Position numbers and translations under genes: made by a program. Under the pieces are notes generated by a model. The model searched no databases and was not told where the DNA came from. It worked only from the letters and a program-made list of their open reading frames with translations. Shown piece after piece: positions 37,514 to 51,200 of a stretch of 64,000 bases of DNA (positions are counted from its first letter, which is position 1; the number at the start of each line of letters is the position of its first letter). The DNA lies in the NCBI GenBank assembly GCA_029532625.1, contig JARFXM010000001.1, forward strand, positions 1,116,001 to 1,180,000, in the 5' to 3' direction. This stretch comes from Lomentospora prolificans. Lineage: Eukaryota; Ascomycota; Sordariomycetes; Microascales; Microascaceae.

Positions 37514-40500
37514 TCTACAGCGCTCATAGACACCACTGTATAACAATCTTAAACTTTTAAGCAATTTCTTCCCCTAGTAAGTTTATATGAATAGTACGGG
37601 ATCCTACCACCTGCTGCTAGCTGTTTATCAATGCATCACCACATCGCCTCGGAGCATCTATAGAGATGACCAAGTACAAGGATAAGAAGCCAGGTGACAC
37701 TATACAAGTATACTCAGACTTACACAATATGTGATTTTCTTAAAGGCTATGACTAGGGAGACTACATACCAGCTACAGAGGGACTATATATTCTACTAAT
37801 TTTTAATCTCCTAGAGACTATTCTTGTCTACACAGTTACAGTCTTGACGCTAGAAAGGCATAGTGTAGCACCTGGTTCATTGCTAACAATGCAACCGAAG
37901 CCTGATCTTTTAGAGTTGCTGATCAGTAGTTTACATTGTGCCCTAGTAAACGGTACACAGCCCTGGCCATGGCCATGGTTTGCCCCCGACTTAACATCCT
38001 ACTAACTTATACCGAATTAGTGTAACAATGCCCAACACTATCCTGCACGTGATAAGCCCTTTGTTGAACCGTCGAGGCCTGTAAGTGGTTGAGCGAGGCA
38101 ATCAAACAGTATAATAATTAGTTGGTTATCTATATTACCAGTGGAGGATCTATAGTTATTTGAATTGACTACTGAGGGACTAAGATATAAAGCTATAGTT
38201 CCGTAAAGATTGTAGTTTGTATAGACTAACATCCCCATTTTTCTTCCCTAATCACCCTGGATCGCCGTGAGCATGGGTGGTCCGATCGCTCACCGATCAC
38301 CCTGCTCGGGGCTATTCCCTGGCCGCTTCGGAGTTTTATCATTTTTTACTGTGGCCCGCGGCCTTGGGCCATGTAGAGAGTAGCCAGCCTAGGACAATTA
38401 GCAATCCTTAAGCGTGGCTATCCTCTACCAATTCTTGACGGACACTTCATACCTTGGGACACTGGAAGTGGATTAGAGAAGAAGTCTACAAATAACATGT
38501 GAGATCTTTGCGGGATATATCCACGCTGCTGCGCCGCCCTATGGGAACTTTGCAGATTCGCTACCGGAATTGTGGTAGACACCCTAGTGCCCCTAAGCGA
38601 GTAAGCACAGCGGGATCAGAGGAGCGGGCCCTGTGTGGCGCAGCGCTTGCCAGCAACCAGGGCTTCCGATAGGTCATCGCCCGATGGTCCCCTCGTCATC
38701 TATCGGGCTAGTGCCGAGATCTAACAACACGAGTTCATATACCAGCATGGGGTATACATACTTCGTAAGTGCCAGGACATCAGTGGGTATATACGATTCA
38801 ATACTCACATTACTGATGCCATTGAGGCCAAATCGCAGCTCGTGGGATCTCACGCTGCAGTGGTGATGCCAGAAGGGCGGTCGGCATTGAACCAATAGGG
38901 GCGACAGAAGACAGAACACGACGGCCGCCAATTCTTGGTCCACTCAGGTCAAAATCAAGCGGCAGTATGCCTTGTAGACCGATGCATCCGGCAAGCTCAT
39001 CGCGGGTCTAATAGTATCCTGAACCCGTTGGGCCGTGGGCGTATGTTACATCGCATTCTGCCGTCATCCGGTGCATGCAGCTTCAAGAATCTCGGATGTA
39101 ACCTCGTCCGGACACCAGGCTCCGCGGCGGACAGTAAACCACTGCAAAGAACCCCAGGAGCACGATAATGGACTGGGCCGGCAGGAGCGGAATTGGCTCA
39201 TATCGCGTTGTCTTAGCCAGAGTTGTTAGTTGTCAGTGGTCCCATGTCAAGAATCGTCTGCACAAGTGGGGGTCCGCCAAAACGCCACTGGATTGAGCAG
39301 GATCGGTGCCACCCAGATATGTCCATGGAGTGGTCATGTTTTCGAAGATGTTTTAGCGGCAAAGCCTGTTAGGCCTCATTGATCACCGCTGGTATGGAAA
39401 CCCCACTATATCTGTAATTTTAGCCCGAAGAGCCTACATCCGGATTCGCCGGTCACGCGTCGGCGCTATATAGAGACGCAACGAGGTAGCTATTCTGGTT
39501 CCTGAGTGTGATAGCTCTAACGGGACTATTATGGGTGGCCGTAGACGTGCAGGGCGTTCCGCAGCGCGAGCAGCCGGGGTGGTACGGCTTCGTGAGCCTC
39601 TATTTGGCGGCATCATGATCCCTTGCGTACGTAAGAACATCTAGATAATATCTGTCCCGCGCGGTCCCGGATTCTGGCCAGGGTTATTACTTATCTCTGG
39701 CCCATAGAAATAGGGAAATGCGAAATGCATCAGTACTTCTGCCATCCAACAACCTTGGTATCGCACCATACCCGCGGTCCATTGGAATCGATGCAGAGGC
39801 GACTAAAAGGGGGACTGTGATATACGCTAAAGGGTCCAGTACAGGACACGGTCCACAGAGGTCCGCTGTAGGGTGACCGGACATATTGATCTTTTGTCCA
39901 CTGTTTCCCCTGTTTGATGAGTCCTATGGCGATGAATCGATAGCTATAGCCTATTTTAGTTGGATCGTTCGAAACGTTTTGCACATAATCAAAACGATGG
40001 CCACACTAAAAAGGCCAGTCCAGTACTATGTATGATAAAAGCATGTCAGATAACGAGGTATCTAATCATTAGATTGATCCAAAATAGGATCAAAGGTGGA
40101 ATGGAAGAAGGATGCATGTGCATTGAAGAAGGTGGGTCGGTATATGAGGAAGTACGCCATTTTATCAGGTAATAACAAGTCAGCCTGACATGTTCAGGCT
40201 GAGAATAGCCGTTAATACAACTCCATCATCCTAGTTAAACCTCGAATAAGGCTAGAATCTATGCAGGGTCATAGGCATAGGGGGTGGGGGAATCTTCACA
40301 CTAGTATCACAATAGGTGACATCTGCAACTCTATTTACGATTCCGTGATTCGATACATCCTAGCAAGCTTAACCAACGACTTTACATGCTGCCTTTCGCT
40401 GTCTAGACGGATATATCTCACGTCACAAGTAATCTTCTATCAGCTATTCCATGTGAAGCCACTAATCCCTTTGAAATCCTCCTAGTTGGGTGGGAGATCT

Positions 40501-41058
40501 GACTTCCTTTTATATAAACTGATGAAAACTAGGAAAAAGTTCCTATTTTAGTTACGAGAGAAAACGATATCTTCTTATATAAGGCAGCGGGTGTAATTCA
40601 TCCCTCTATTACGGTTATGCATCGCGCTATGGCCTGCATCTATTCCATGTGTGTAGCTCTATATGCTATGCACTAAAGCAGTACAAAGATAATTAGGAAT
40701 ACCTTTTCAGGGCAGACAGAGGGAAAGAAGATAGAGGGCTATTCGGCGATCGTTATAGTAAGTAGTACTGGTAGATATAGTATAGCATGACTAGATACAC
40801 CTCTTGTGATGATAAAATATATTCCATTGCATTTGTACTAAGATATGTAAATTAAGAGAACAAAACAGAGGAAAGGGAAATAATGAAAATCTACATAGGA
40901 AAGGCAGTAAAAACTATCATAAAGATGCCCAAAGTGATAACACCCCTAATTAGAAGAATAAAAGCCAAATACACATCGCCCCTATACTAAAGGTAGCACC
41001 TAATGTAAGTCCAGTATATTCTACACACTTTGTGCTATCCAATTCAACATCCATTCAT
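37514..41058. other. Intergenic region between bZIP gene and NRPS 3' end
   Basis: 3.5 kb of ordinary composition with only short open frames (for example 38,633-38,866 plus, 39,730-39,984 minus, 40,261-40,485 plus), none with a recognised domain. It must hold the 3' ends and terminators of two convergent genes, but no defined polyadenylation signal stood out. A possible membrane-protein relic at 38,674-39,000 is listed separately. Confidence 0.6.
38674..39000 (-). pseudogene. Possible relic of a Pth11/rhodopsin-like membrane protein
   Basis: Minus-strand translation gives AYCRLILT, a stop, VDQELAAVVFCLLSPLLVQC, a gap, then GLNGISNVSIESYIPTDV and LALTKYVYPMLVYELVL. Fungal Pth11-type rhodopsin-domain proteins have a similar order: an (L)GxDD-A-V-V-F first part, a GLGxxxW turn, then a KxFYxxEILY-type helix. 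The match is weak, is interrupted by stops and lacks the rest of the family. It may be chance hydrophobic sequence. Confidence 0.25.
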
Positions 41059-42225
41059 CTACTGTGAGTCTGGAAGATGGAATGCCGACAGGATTTCACT
41101 ACTTCCAATAACTTGCGACTGCTTGACCATGCTGACAAGAGTATCATGGTGGGTAGAAGAGAGGCCAAGTCTTCTGGCTTGCTTGATGAGATATCCATTG
41201 ATATAGTCGATCTCGGTTGTTCGACCTGCTTCAATGTCGTAGAGCATAGAGCTCTTGTGCTCTCCTCCTAGTTTCGCGGTTCTGAGAACGGCTTCCCTGA
41301 GGCTGTCATCTGAGAGGAGGCCATCACTAGACTTGTGCGATGTTTGAGGCATCATCGCTCTCACAATCTCTCCCGCCTCATCCAGGAGCGTCTTCATCAG
41401 GGCGAGACTCGATGGTTTGCGAAAAAGCTGACCCATTTCACACCGAAAAATAGCGGTCAAGGGGTTGATAATGGCGTTGACGGCGAGCTTTTGCGCCTGT
41501 GCTTCCTTGGCTCCATCCGGGCTTACCAAGGTTGCATCGATATCCGGTGTCTCAAGTAAATGCCGGACCATGAAATTGTCTGTAGTCGGAGTGGCAGAGG
41601 CGTCTCTTGACATGTCTCCAGACATCTCAGACAGGCGTCCTATAATGGTAGGGGCTCGACCTGTGTGGATGATAGAGAAGGGGGAAGACGTGCTGTATAC
41701 ACTGCTACAGCAGATGCCAGTCCAGTATGTGGGCCGTGTGGTGGCGTCCTTGAACACCGTGGCAGTCACTTCATCCGTAGTACCTACACCCATGTTAGCA
41801 AGAGTACCTAAGATGACGTGTCGAGGGCTTGGGGAAGCCGTCTTACCTATCCCATTCTGCAAAAACAAGATACTAGAGCTGCTTCCGAGGCGATGTTGAA
41901 TCATACCAAGGGCAGCGGACGCAATGTACGTCTTGGTTGCCAGTATTAAATGCTTGATCGGGGCCTCCGATGCTCGTGACCCGTTGACACCCACCGAAGA
42001 AGTCGATAGAAGCTCCACGTCAAAGTTCGTCGCCTTGCCAGAAATGCCGCCGGAGACGCAGTCGATTGATCTGCCTGCCGTCTCCCACTCGGAGGCGAGG
42101 CCGGTTCGATGAAGAAGCAGTGTGATTGGCAAGTAAGGGTGGCGCTTTCGCAGCGCGTACGCAAAGAGCCTTCCCATATTCCCAACGCCGAGGATGTAGA
42201 TCCGGTCCTCGTTGTTACCGTTGCT
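41059..42225 (-). other. NRPS C-terminal ApbA/PanE (ketopantoate reductase-like) domain
   Basis: About 380 residues, a full-length fit for the family of NADPH-dependent 2-keto-acid reductases that includes 2-dehydropantoate 2-reductase and the fungal ketoisovalerate reductase. The nucleotide-binding motif GVGNMG is in YILGVGNMGRLFAYAL at 42,170-42,202. The helix QKLAVNAIINPLTAIF (about 41,444-41,497) keeps the family's catalytic lysine and conserved asparagines. The C-terminal block SSMLYDIEAGRTTEIDYING carries the conserved serines and the glutamate of TEIDYING. All key residues look intact. In this place it would reduce a 2-keto acid to a 2-hydroxy acid for incorporation. Substrate choice (2-ketoisovalerate or a homologue) is inferred. 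Confidence 0.85.
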
Positions 42226-45200
42226 AAAATCTCGCTTCATATCTCCGTTGGATGTTTGCTTCGCGTCTCCATTGGATATCTGCTTGGCTTCTCCGTTGGA
42301 TGTTTGCTTCGCGTCTCCATTGGATATTTGCTTGGCTTCTCCGTTGGATGTTTTCTTTGCATTTCCGTTGGACATCTCAGACAGCGGATCCTGGAGGACT
42401 GAGCCTAACGTCTGAACCCTGTCACAGACCTCGCGCAGCATGTGATCGACCGTTCTTTCCTCACAGAGTCGCTTGTTTACGGCGACAATAATCCGCAGAT
42501 GAACTCCATCGGGCTCGGGCATTCCTATGATATCCACGTCATGCATGGATGCGTCGTCCACCGTTTTTCTGTCCAGAGTGGTGTCAAGCTCGCTGGCTTC
42601 CCGTGGGCGAGCGTCTCGATCGAGATAGCCCAGCTGGATCCGCTGAGCCTCTTTCTCGCTATGGGGATGCATGTTAAAATTCTGATATGCCGTGTAGCAT
42701 CTGAAGTTGGTTATGGCTTCCGGCCAATCCGTGCAGTTCTCTCTGATATCGTCCAACCCCAGCGTCTCAAAGGGTAAGCTATTGACGTATTGTTCCTGCA
42801 CCTTGCGAAGCAGCTCTCTCGGCTTGATGACCTCATCTAGGGAGACCCGGACGGGAACGGCATTTGAGCAAGGGCCGACGATATGTTGGCTGTTAGCCGG
42901 CAAGCACTGCCGCCCCGACACAACGCGACCAAAGACGACATCCTTGGATCTTGTTTCCTGACCCAGCATGAGAGCGCAGGCCGTGGTGAACACAGTTGCC
43001 GGTGTGATACCGTCTGCATTAGCCTGGAAAGGCGCCTTGATGATCTTTTCCAGCACCCAGGTGCCGTTCGGGCGTTGTTGCTCCTCATCTTGGTGTTTGT
43101 GGCCATTGCTAACGGCGCCTTTGATGATAGTCATTGAGGAGCCCTGTAGAACGGAGCGCCAGAACTTGTAACCATCCTCGCGGCTGTTCACCATGTGATG
43201 AACATAGCGGGCGAACTTAGGCGGCGTCGGCAAAGGTTCGCCGATGTACAGCGTATGAAGAGCGCGCACGACATGTTCGAAACTCAAGCCGTCGTAAATG
43301 CCGTGATTCATTCGGAGTACCATGCGTACAGGTGATCCTCGCTTCTTCAGAATGGCAATGCGTAGCATAGAGTGTCCAAGGCGGAGTGGTTTGCGTTCAT
43401 CTGCGTCTAAAATTGCGCGGGTCGCGCTGATTACATCGCCCTCGACCTGGATGACCTCGGTGGGCACTTCCAGTTGATCTAAGACCACTTGATAGAGTTT
43501 GCCGGCAGCCGACAAGAAAACCGTCCGGAAAATATCGAAGTGCTGGACCAGGGCCGCAGAGGCTTCCATGAGTCTCGTGGAGTCAGACTCGGCCGGGAAG
43601 TCTATGAAGAAAAGGGCCGGACGGCGCGGCTGTCCCGTAACGGCATCCTGGACGAAAATTTTCTGCGTCCACGTCGCGGGATACGAGTTCTGGATCACGC
43701 CATAAGAAGGATCCAACTGAGGAGAGAGTTCCCGCTGAACAAAACCCTCCGGATCTTCCTGTGAGAGGAGCTGGAAGGGTTCCAGGTCGACCAAGTGAGA
43801 TGTTCCATTGCTCGTGCCTTGCAACACTGTATGTAAGATTTTGCCGGCAAGCTCGACGGGGACCGGCTTGTCGAAGATGTCTTTGACGGACACGTGGGCG
43901 TTCAGCCGCCGGCTGATACGTACCGCGAGCTTCGCGGCCATTAGTGATTGTCCGCCAAGGTCGAAAAAGTTATCAGTAATGCCGACCTCGACGCCAAGAA
44001 CATCAGCAAACTCTTCGCACAGCGCGGCTTCCACCTCATTTCGCGGATCCACGCGTTTCGAGGCTGGTTTGCTGACCGGAGCGGCCTGCGCCTTACGTGT
44101 GAGTTCACGACGGTCGACCTTGCCGTTGGCGTTGACCGGCATTTGGTCAAGGACTGTGATCTGAGTCGGGATCATGTAGGGTGGGAGCAGGGTTTGGAGC
44201 TGCTCCCGAATCTGCGCTTCTACCTTGCGGCTCTGGAGCCGCTGGAGTGGGCGATTAGTGAGGAAGCTTGCCGGAGGGCCCTGATCCTCGGTTGGGAACT
44301 GGACCAGGACACGAGATTCCTGCTTATAGGGTTGGTAACGGTGGAAAACAGCATCGATCCCACCATTCTGGGATCGCTGCCGCGCCCAACTCAGCTCCAC
44401 GCGGAAGCCTGTCTCCTCGGCAAGCTGAGTTAGGTCTGAAGCAGAGAGGGCCACGCGGTTCTGGGCGGTGTTGCGGACGTCCGAAATCCAGGCTGCACCA
44501 TCGACGGAGTCCTGCGTCTCATCGCCGTTGTGCAGTGATTCGAGTAGCAGCCGTTCGAACATGGTCTTACTGTAAGGGATGTTGCCAACGGCGATGGGGG
44601 ATGCACCAGATGAGCCCTGCAACAGACTGAGAAGACCGTAACGATCCAGTGAGGACGCCTGGAAGTCGATCCAAGCGTCGGGGTCAATCGTATACAGAGG
44701 CTGTGTAGGCTCTTCCGCGCCTCGCACGTGTATAACAGCTGCGTATCGATACCTGCTGAGCTCATTGGTGGCATTCATCCTCTTGGGTAGAATCTCCACA
44801 TGCCAGACATGATCTGGTATCTGGCTTAGAAGTCTAGTAAAGAAGGCAGGGTCGACCAAGAGCTCTTCTTCGTTTTCTTCTAATTCGGTTATCTTCCGAC
44901 GAACACCATCTTTGCTGGCATCTTCCCCTAGTGCATGCAGAGCTCTACCGGCGAGGAACGCCCTGTTCGTGGCGTACGTTCGGATGTCGCCAAAGAATAG
45001 GCGCTTGACGCCCGGTAGTCGTGCGAGGATCTGGATCACCTGCAGTAGATATTCAGCTGACGGGAAGTATTGCGCGACAGAGTTGATGACGACCAGGTCG
45101 GTGCGGGCCTGCGTTACCTGGCCCAGCTGACTGACGTCTGTCGCAGTGCCGACATGCACGTGGGCCTTGCCGGTAAGAGATGGGACAGACCTGATCCTAT

Positions 45201-48200
45201 CGTTCACAAAGGCGGCGGCTGAGCTGGATGGCTCAAGGCCGATGTAGCTTTCCAGCCCTTGAGCCAGATTGAACAGGATCATACCAGTACCCGTACCGAT
45301 TTCGAGTACACGGCCAGCTGGCTGGCCGTCGAGCAGGGTTATTATGGTCTCATCAAGCCATTCCTGCATCTCTGCTCTGTTGATTAAGGTACCGTCGTAC
45401 ATGGATGTCCAGCCCAAGAAGTCGTTACCGATAATAGACTGGTCAATGGTTTGGAGATCGGCGTACGTGCCCACCTCGAAATGAGTTTCCCAACCCTCCA
45501 CCTGTTTACTTGCCTCGTCCTGCGTGTACTGATTGTCCTGCACCGCGACGAACCCAACCAACTCCAGCTCCTGGCCGGCTTGACTGCGAATAACGACGGC
45601 CGCATCGCGGACGAAGGAGTGCCTCAGCATAGCAAGCTCTACCTCGGCTGGCTCGATTCGATGGCCCCGGATCTTGATCTGCTGGTCTATACGTCCGAAG
45701 AACTCGAGCTGTCCATTCGATGGTCGGAATCGGGCACGGTCACCCGTTCGGTACGCCCGTACAATCTGACCATCAATAGAGACTTGCACGAAGCGGTTAT
45801 GATCCAGCGATGGGTCTATATACCCACGAGCAAGGCCGTCTCCCGTCACGACGAGTTCGCCCATGACGCCAATAGAGACTAGTTGCAGGTGTGAGTCCAT
45901 AATGTAGACTCCAGAGTTGCTCACGGCTTGACCGATGGGCACACCGTGTTCATAGACTTCGCCCTCCCTGACGCTGTAGATAGTACTTGCAACGGTGTTT
46001 TCTGTGGGGCCGTACGCATTGTATACGGCAGTCTTCACAAGTGCTCGCACGTCTATGGCATCTGAGGGATTCAGCCGATCTCCACCAACGTAGAGGACCT
46101 CCAGGGCGCCGAGCGTAGCTGGGATGTTAGCAAGACACTGCTTGAGAAGGGCGGGCGAGAGCATGGCCACGCGAATGTTTTCGCGCGCAAACACAGCCTC
46201 TAGAGCTCGGCTGTCCAAGGTGGAAAAGTAGTCGATACAGATAAGAGTCGCGCCATTAAGCAGGGCGGTATACATCTCCCAGGCTGAGGCGTCGAAGGCA
46301 ATGTTTGACAAGTGTGCGATATGTGCTGCCTCTGGGAGCTCGCGCACGATATTACTCTGCTTCACGAGTCTGACGATTCCGCGGTGCTCGATCATCACGC
46401 CCTTGGGTTGGCCGGTAGAGCCCGACGTGAAGATGACGTACGCAAGACTTGTTGCGGATGGGGGAGAGAGCTTTACCGGAACATCTACCCAATCTTGATG
46501 CGTTAATAAGGCGATGGTGTCGGCCAAGGAAACAAACTCAGTGTTGGGCAAACGAATGCCCGGCGTGGACACCTCGGCACCGAGGAGGACCAGTGTAAGT
46601 CCGGGTACAGCTGATAGAATCGTCTCGATACGGGCCGCAGGCACGTTGACGTCGAGTGGGAGGTAGGCCAGGCCCGCCTTTAGGATGGCAAGGAAAGCGA
46701 TGGTTGTCTGGCAGGACCGGGGGGCAAGAACGCCTACCAGCGTCTCAGATGCCATCTGCCGCCGATGGAGCCAGACAGCGAGTTGGTCTGATTTTTCGTT
46801 GAGTTGGGCATAGGTAAGTTGTAAGTAGGTATCCTTGACAGCGATCCTCTCTGGATGAGTGGACACCTGCTCAAGGAAGACGTCTACTATGCTGGAATCT
46901 CGGCCATAATCAGTCTTCTCAACTTCGAGCAGGCCCATAGCACGCAACGCTACCAGGCCACTAGTGAGCGGCAGACTGGCGACGGGCATCTCCGGCTGGG
47001 TAAGACCTTGATGTAGGATCTCCTGGAATACATCAACCAGACTACGGATGGTCGCATAATCAAACAGGTCAGCGGCATAGAGAACATTGCCGCCAAGGTA
47101 GCCATCTTCCTGGAAAAGATGGAATTCAAGGTCGAAACGGGTCGTGATTGCTGTGGGCAAAGGTTCACTAGTAAGGCCTTCCAGTTTGATTCGTCCAAGG
47201 TCCTGCTGCGAGTGGACGGCAAACATAAGCTGGACTAACGGGTTGCGGGAGGTATCCCTTGATCCAGGTAGAAGTGCTGAGACGATACGCTCGAATGGGA
47301 CATCCTGGTTCTCAAAGGCAGCAGTCGTTGTAGCGCGGACTTGTTGGACTAGGCTCTCGAAGGATTGATCATTGACCACTACCCGTATACACTGTGTATT
47401 AACGAAGAAGCCAATCAACTCTTCTAGTTCCGGCCTGTTACGGTTAGCGATGGGGCTGCCGATGGTTGCGTCTTCTATGCCTGTCAAGCGGTAGTGCGCA
47501 GCGCGGAATGCGGCAAGGAGGACTGCGAATGGGGTCACTTGGCGACTCCGACAGAAGGTCTTGAGGCTCTCGTAAAGTGTACCATCAATAGTGACTGGAA
47601 TAAACCCCGCCTCGCCAGATAGCACAGCAGGCCGTGGTTTGTCGCAAAGAAGCTCTGCAGGAGAGCTATCAGCCAGCTGCTTGGTCCAATACTCTAACTG
47701 TCTTTGATGTTCGACGACCTGATCCTCCATCTTTTGCCATGCTGCGAAGTCGCGGTACTGGATGGGAAGTGGTATCACCTGGGCTAAGGGATCTTCACCG
47801 CGGAGTGCAGCAGCGTAGAAGATAGCGAGTTCTTTGCGCAAGATGTCAACAGACCAACCATCAGAGATGATATGGTGCATGACAATGGAGAGAATGTGGT
47901 CATTCTCGCTAAGGCGGAAAAGCGCTACCCTCCATCCTGGTTCGGAAGCCAGGTCAAATGGAATCTTCTGCTCCTGCTGCAGGAGGGGTAAGGAGCTATC
48001 GTAGTTCTTGGTTGATACGTCGATAACTCTGAGCGTGCTGGCCTGACTAGCATGGACAATTTGCACGCCGACGCCGTCGTGCTCCTCAAATGTTGTTCGT
48101 AATGCCTCGTGGCGCTGTTCCACAGCATGCAATGCGGTTGACAGGGCTCTAGCATTAAGTGGACCGCGCATACGTATAGCAAGAGGCATAATATACCATG

Positions 48201-51200
48201 CTCCACCAATGTTAAGCCTGTCCAGGAACCAGAGGCGACCTTGCGCAAACGACTGCTCGACAGGTCCATTATACGGTGTCGATTTAATTGGGCTGTGAAG
48301 GGTCGAACCTTGCTGTATCATGGCCGCGAGATCAAGAAGAATAGGTTGGTCAAAGACATCTTTAACGGATACGCGGGCATCTAGCCGGCGGCTGATGCGC
48401 GCCGCAAGCTTCGTGGCCATGAGAGAGTGTCCACCTAGATCAAAGAAGTTATCAGTGATGCCAACCTCGACCCCGAGTAGATCAGTAAATTCCTCGCATA
48501 ATGCCACTTCCAAGTTGTTACGCGGCGCTATACGTATCGAAGCTGCACTACTCTTTGGTGCAGCCAGAGCCTTTTGAGTGAGTATGGAACGGTCCACCTT
48601 GCCATTCGCATTTATTGGCAGCTGGTCCAGTACGATAATCTGCGTCGGCACCATGTAGGTAGGGAGTAAATTCTTGAGCCGCTGGTGTATCTCCCTTTCC
48701 GCGGTCGAGGCAAAATTTTGGGGTTTTCCGCGACTATCGGCATGCGAAGCAGGCACACTGTTGACATCTCGAGCTGCGGCGAAGCCCACAATATCCGGAT
48801 CCTGGCCTTCTTGCTTGCGGATGACGACGGCAGCGTCAAGGACAGTGCTGAGGCTTAGCATCGCTTGTTCTATCTCGGCTAGTTCGATGCGATGACCTCG
48901 GATCTTCACTTGCTGATCCATACGCCCAAAGAACTCAATTAAGCCGTCGCCAGGCCTGTATCGCGCGCGGTCACCTGTCCGGTATCCTTTCATAGATCGA
49001 CCAGCAATCTCAACCTTCACGAAGCGGTCCTTGTCCAACGCCGGGTCAGTATAGCCACGGGCAAGGCCATCTCCTGTCAAAATAAGCTCGCCCATAACGC
49101 CGGTGGGGACAAGCTGCAAGCGGGAATCCATGATGTAGGCTCCAGAGTTACTGATGGGCCTTCCAATAGGAACGCCATGAACACAGGGCTCGTCTGCGCG
49201 CATGGTGTATACAGTACTGAAGGCTGTATTTTCTGTCGGCCCGTACCCATTGCAAAACGCTTCCTGGACTAGCTCACGTGCCTTGAACGCATCCTTTGGT
49301 CGCAGAACATCACCTCCTATGAACAGTAGATCTAGACCACTTATGATGGACGGATCTTCATTCAGGAAATGACTCAGGAGAGCGGGGGTAAACGCGGCGA
49401 CTTTGACGCCTTTGGCTGCAATTGTCTCGCCAAGAGCAGTAGGGTTAAGCGCCGTCATATTGTCAATACACACCAGCGTACCTCCGTTGAGAAGTGGTGT
49501 ATAGATCTCCAACGTGGTGCCGTCAAAGGCTAGGTTTAATATGTGGGCAAACGGCCGTGCCGCTTGGGACTGTGATATATAGTTGGTCGACTTGACGAGC
49601 CGCACAATGCCACGGTGCTCGACCATCACGCCCTTGGGCCGGCCGGTTGAGCCGGATGTAAAAACAACATAGGCGAGACTAGTGGCAGTGGCGGTGAGAC
49701 TCAGAGAGGAGTTGAGAGGGCCGACGGCGTCCCCTAGGCTCAAGGCATGACTGATCTGTACCTGCTCGACGTCTGGGGACTCGGTGACGAGAGTGGGCAC
49801 ACCGGTGCCAAGCAAGACCAACTTGTGTCCAGGTACTTCCGCCAGAATGGCCTCAACACGAGCAGCGGGAACGTTCACATCCAGAGGGAGATAGGCGAGG
49901 TTCGCCTTGAGGATACCCAAAAACGTGACAATAGCCTGGCACGAGCGCGGCGCAAGCACCGCAACCAGAGTCTCGGGTACCATCTGTCGATGTTGGAGAT
50001 AGGCAGCGATTTGGTCGGACCGCTGATCCAGCTGACGATACGTCAGATCAGAGGAGGCATCAGTGACGGCTATAGCGTCCGGGTGAGCCTCTACTTGCTC
50101 ATTAAAGATATCAATGACACTCGCATCACGGGGATATTCTGTGGTCTCCATGTCGAGCAGGCCCATTTGGCGTAGCTCAGCGAGCCCATGGGTAAGCGGT
50201 AGGCCGGCAATGGGCGTCTCTGGCTGTTCGAGTCCTTGATGTAGCACCTCCTGGAAAATATTGACTATGCCGCGGATGGTCTCAGGCTCGAAAAGGTCTG
50301 TGGAAAAGATGGCGTTGCCACCCAGGCAGTCTTCATGCTGGGCCAAGTAAAACTCCACATCGAACCGGGTGGTGGGCGTCATCGGGAGAGGCTCACTCTC
50401 AAGCCCTCCGAGCTGGACCTTTCCAAGATCCTGTTGCGCGTGAAGGGTGAACATGAGCTGCACTAGAGGGTTCCGAGACGTATCTCTCGATCCAGGCAGG
50501 AGCGCAGAGACAATACGTTCAAATGGAACATCCTGATGCTCGAAGGCGGCTGTCACTGTCGATCGAACCTGACTAACCAGCTCGTTAAAGGTGTCCTTCT
50601 CTGTCACAGTAGTTCGCATACACTGTGTATTGACAAAGAAGCCGATCATATCTTCAAACTCTGGTCGGTTGCGGTTGGCGATAGGTGTGCCAATAGTGGC
50701 ATCCTCCATACTGGTCAGGCGGTAGTGTGCCGCTCGGAATGCTGCAAAGAGAACGGCAAAAGGTGTTGTCTGCTGAGCTCGGCAGAAGGCTTGGAGACTG
50801 TTGTATACAGTCCCTTCGATCCTGAACTGGATGACACCAGCATCACCAGAGAGCTTAGGGGGCCGCTTCTTGTCGCAAAGGAGGCTGGCTGGCTGGCTGC
50901 CATAGAGTTGTTGTTTCCAGTACGTTAGTTGACGCTCTTGCTCAGCCACCTGCGCCTGCTGCTTCTGCCATATGGAAAAGTCCCTGTATTGGATAGGTAG
51001 TGGCGTTACTTGAGCTAGGGGATCATGGCCCTGGACTGCAGTGGCGTAGAAGCTAGCCAGCTCGCGCTGGAGAATATCAATGGACCAACCATCGGAGATA
51101 ATATGATGCATGATAATAGATAGGACATAATCCTGGTCTCCGAGTCGAAGCAATGTGACTCGCCAACCTGGCTCAGAAGTCAGATCGAACGGGGTCTTCT

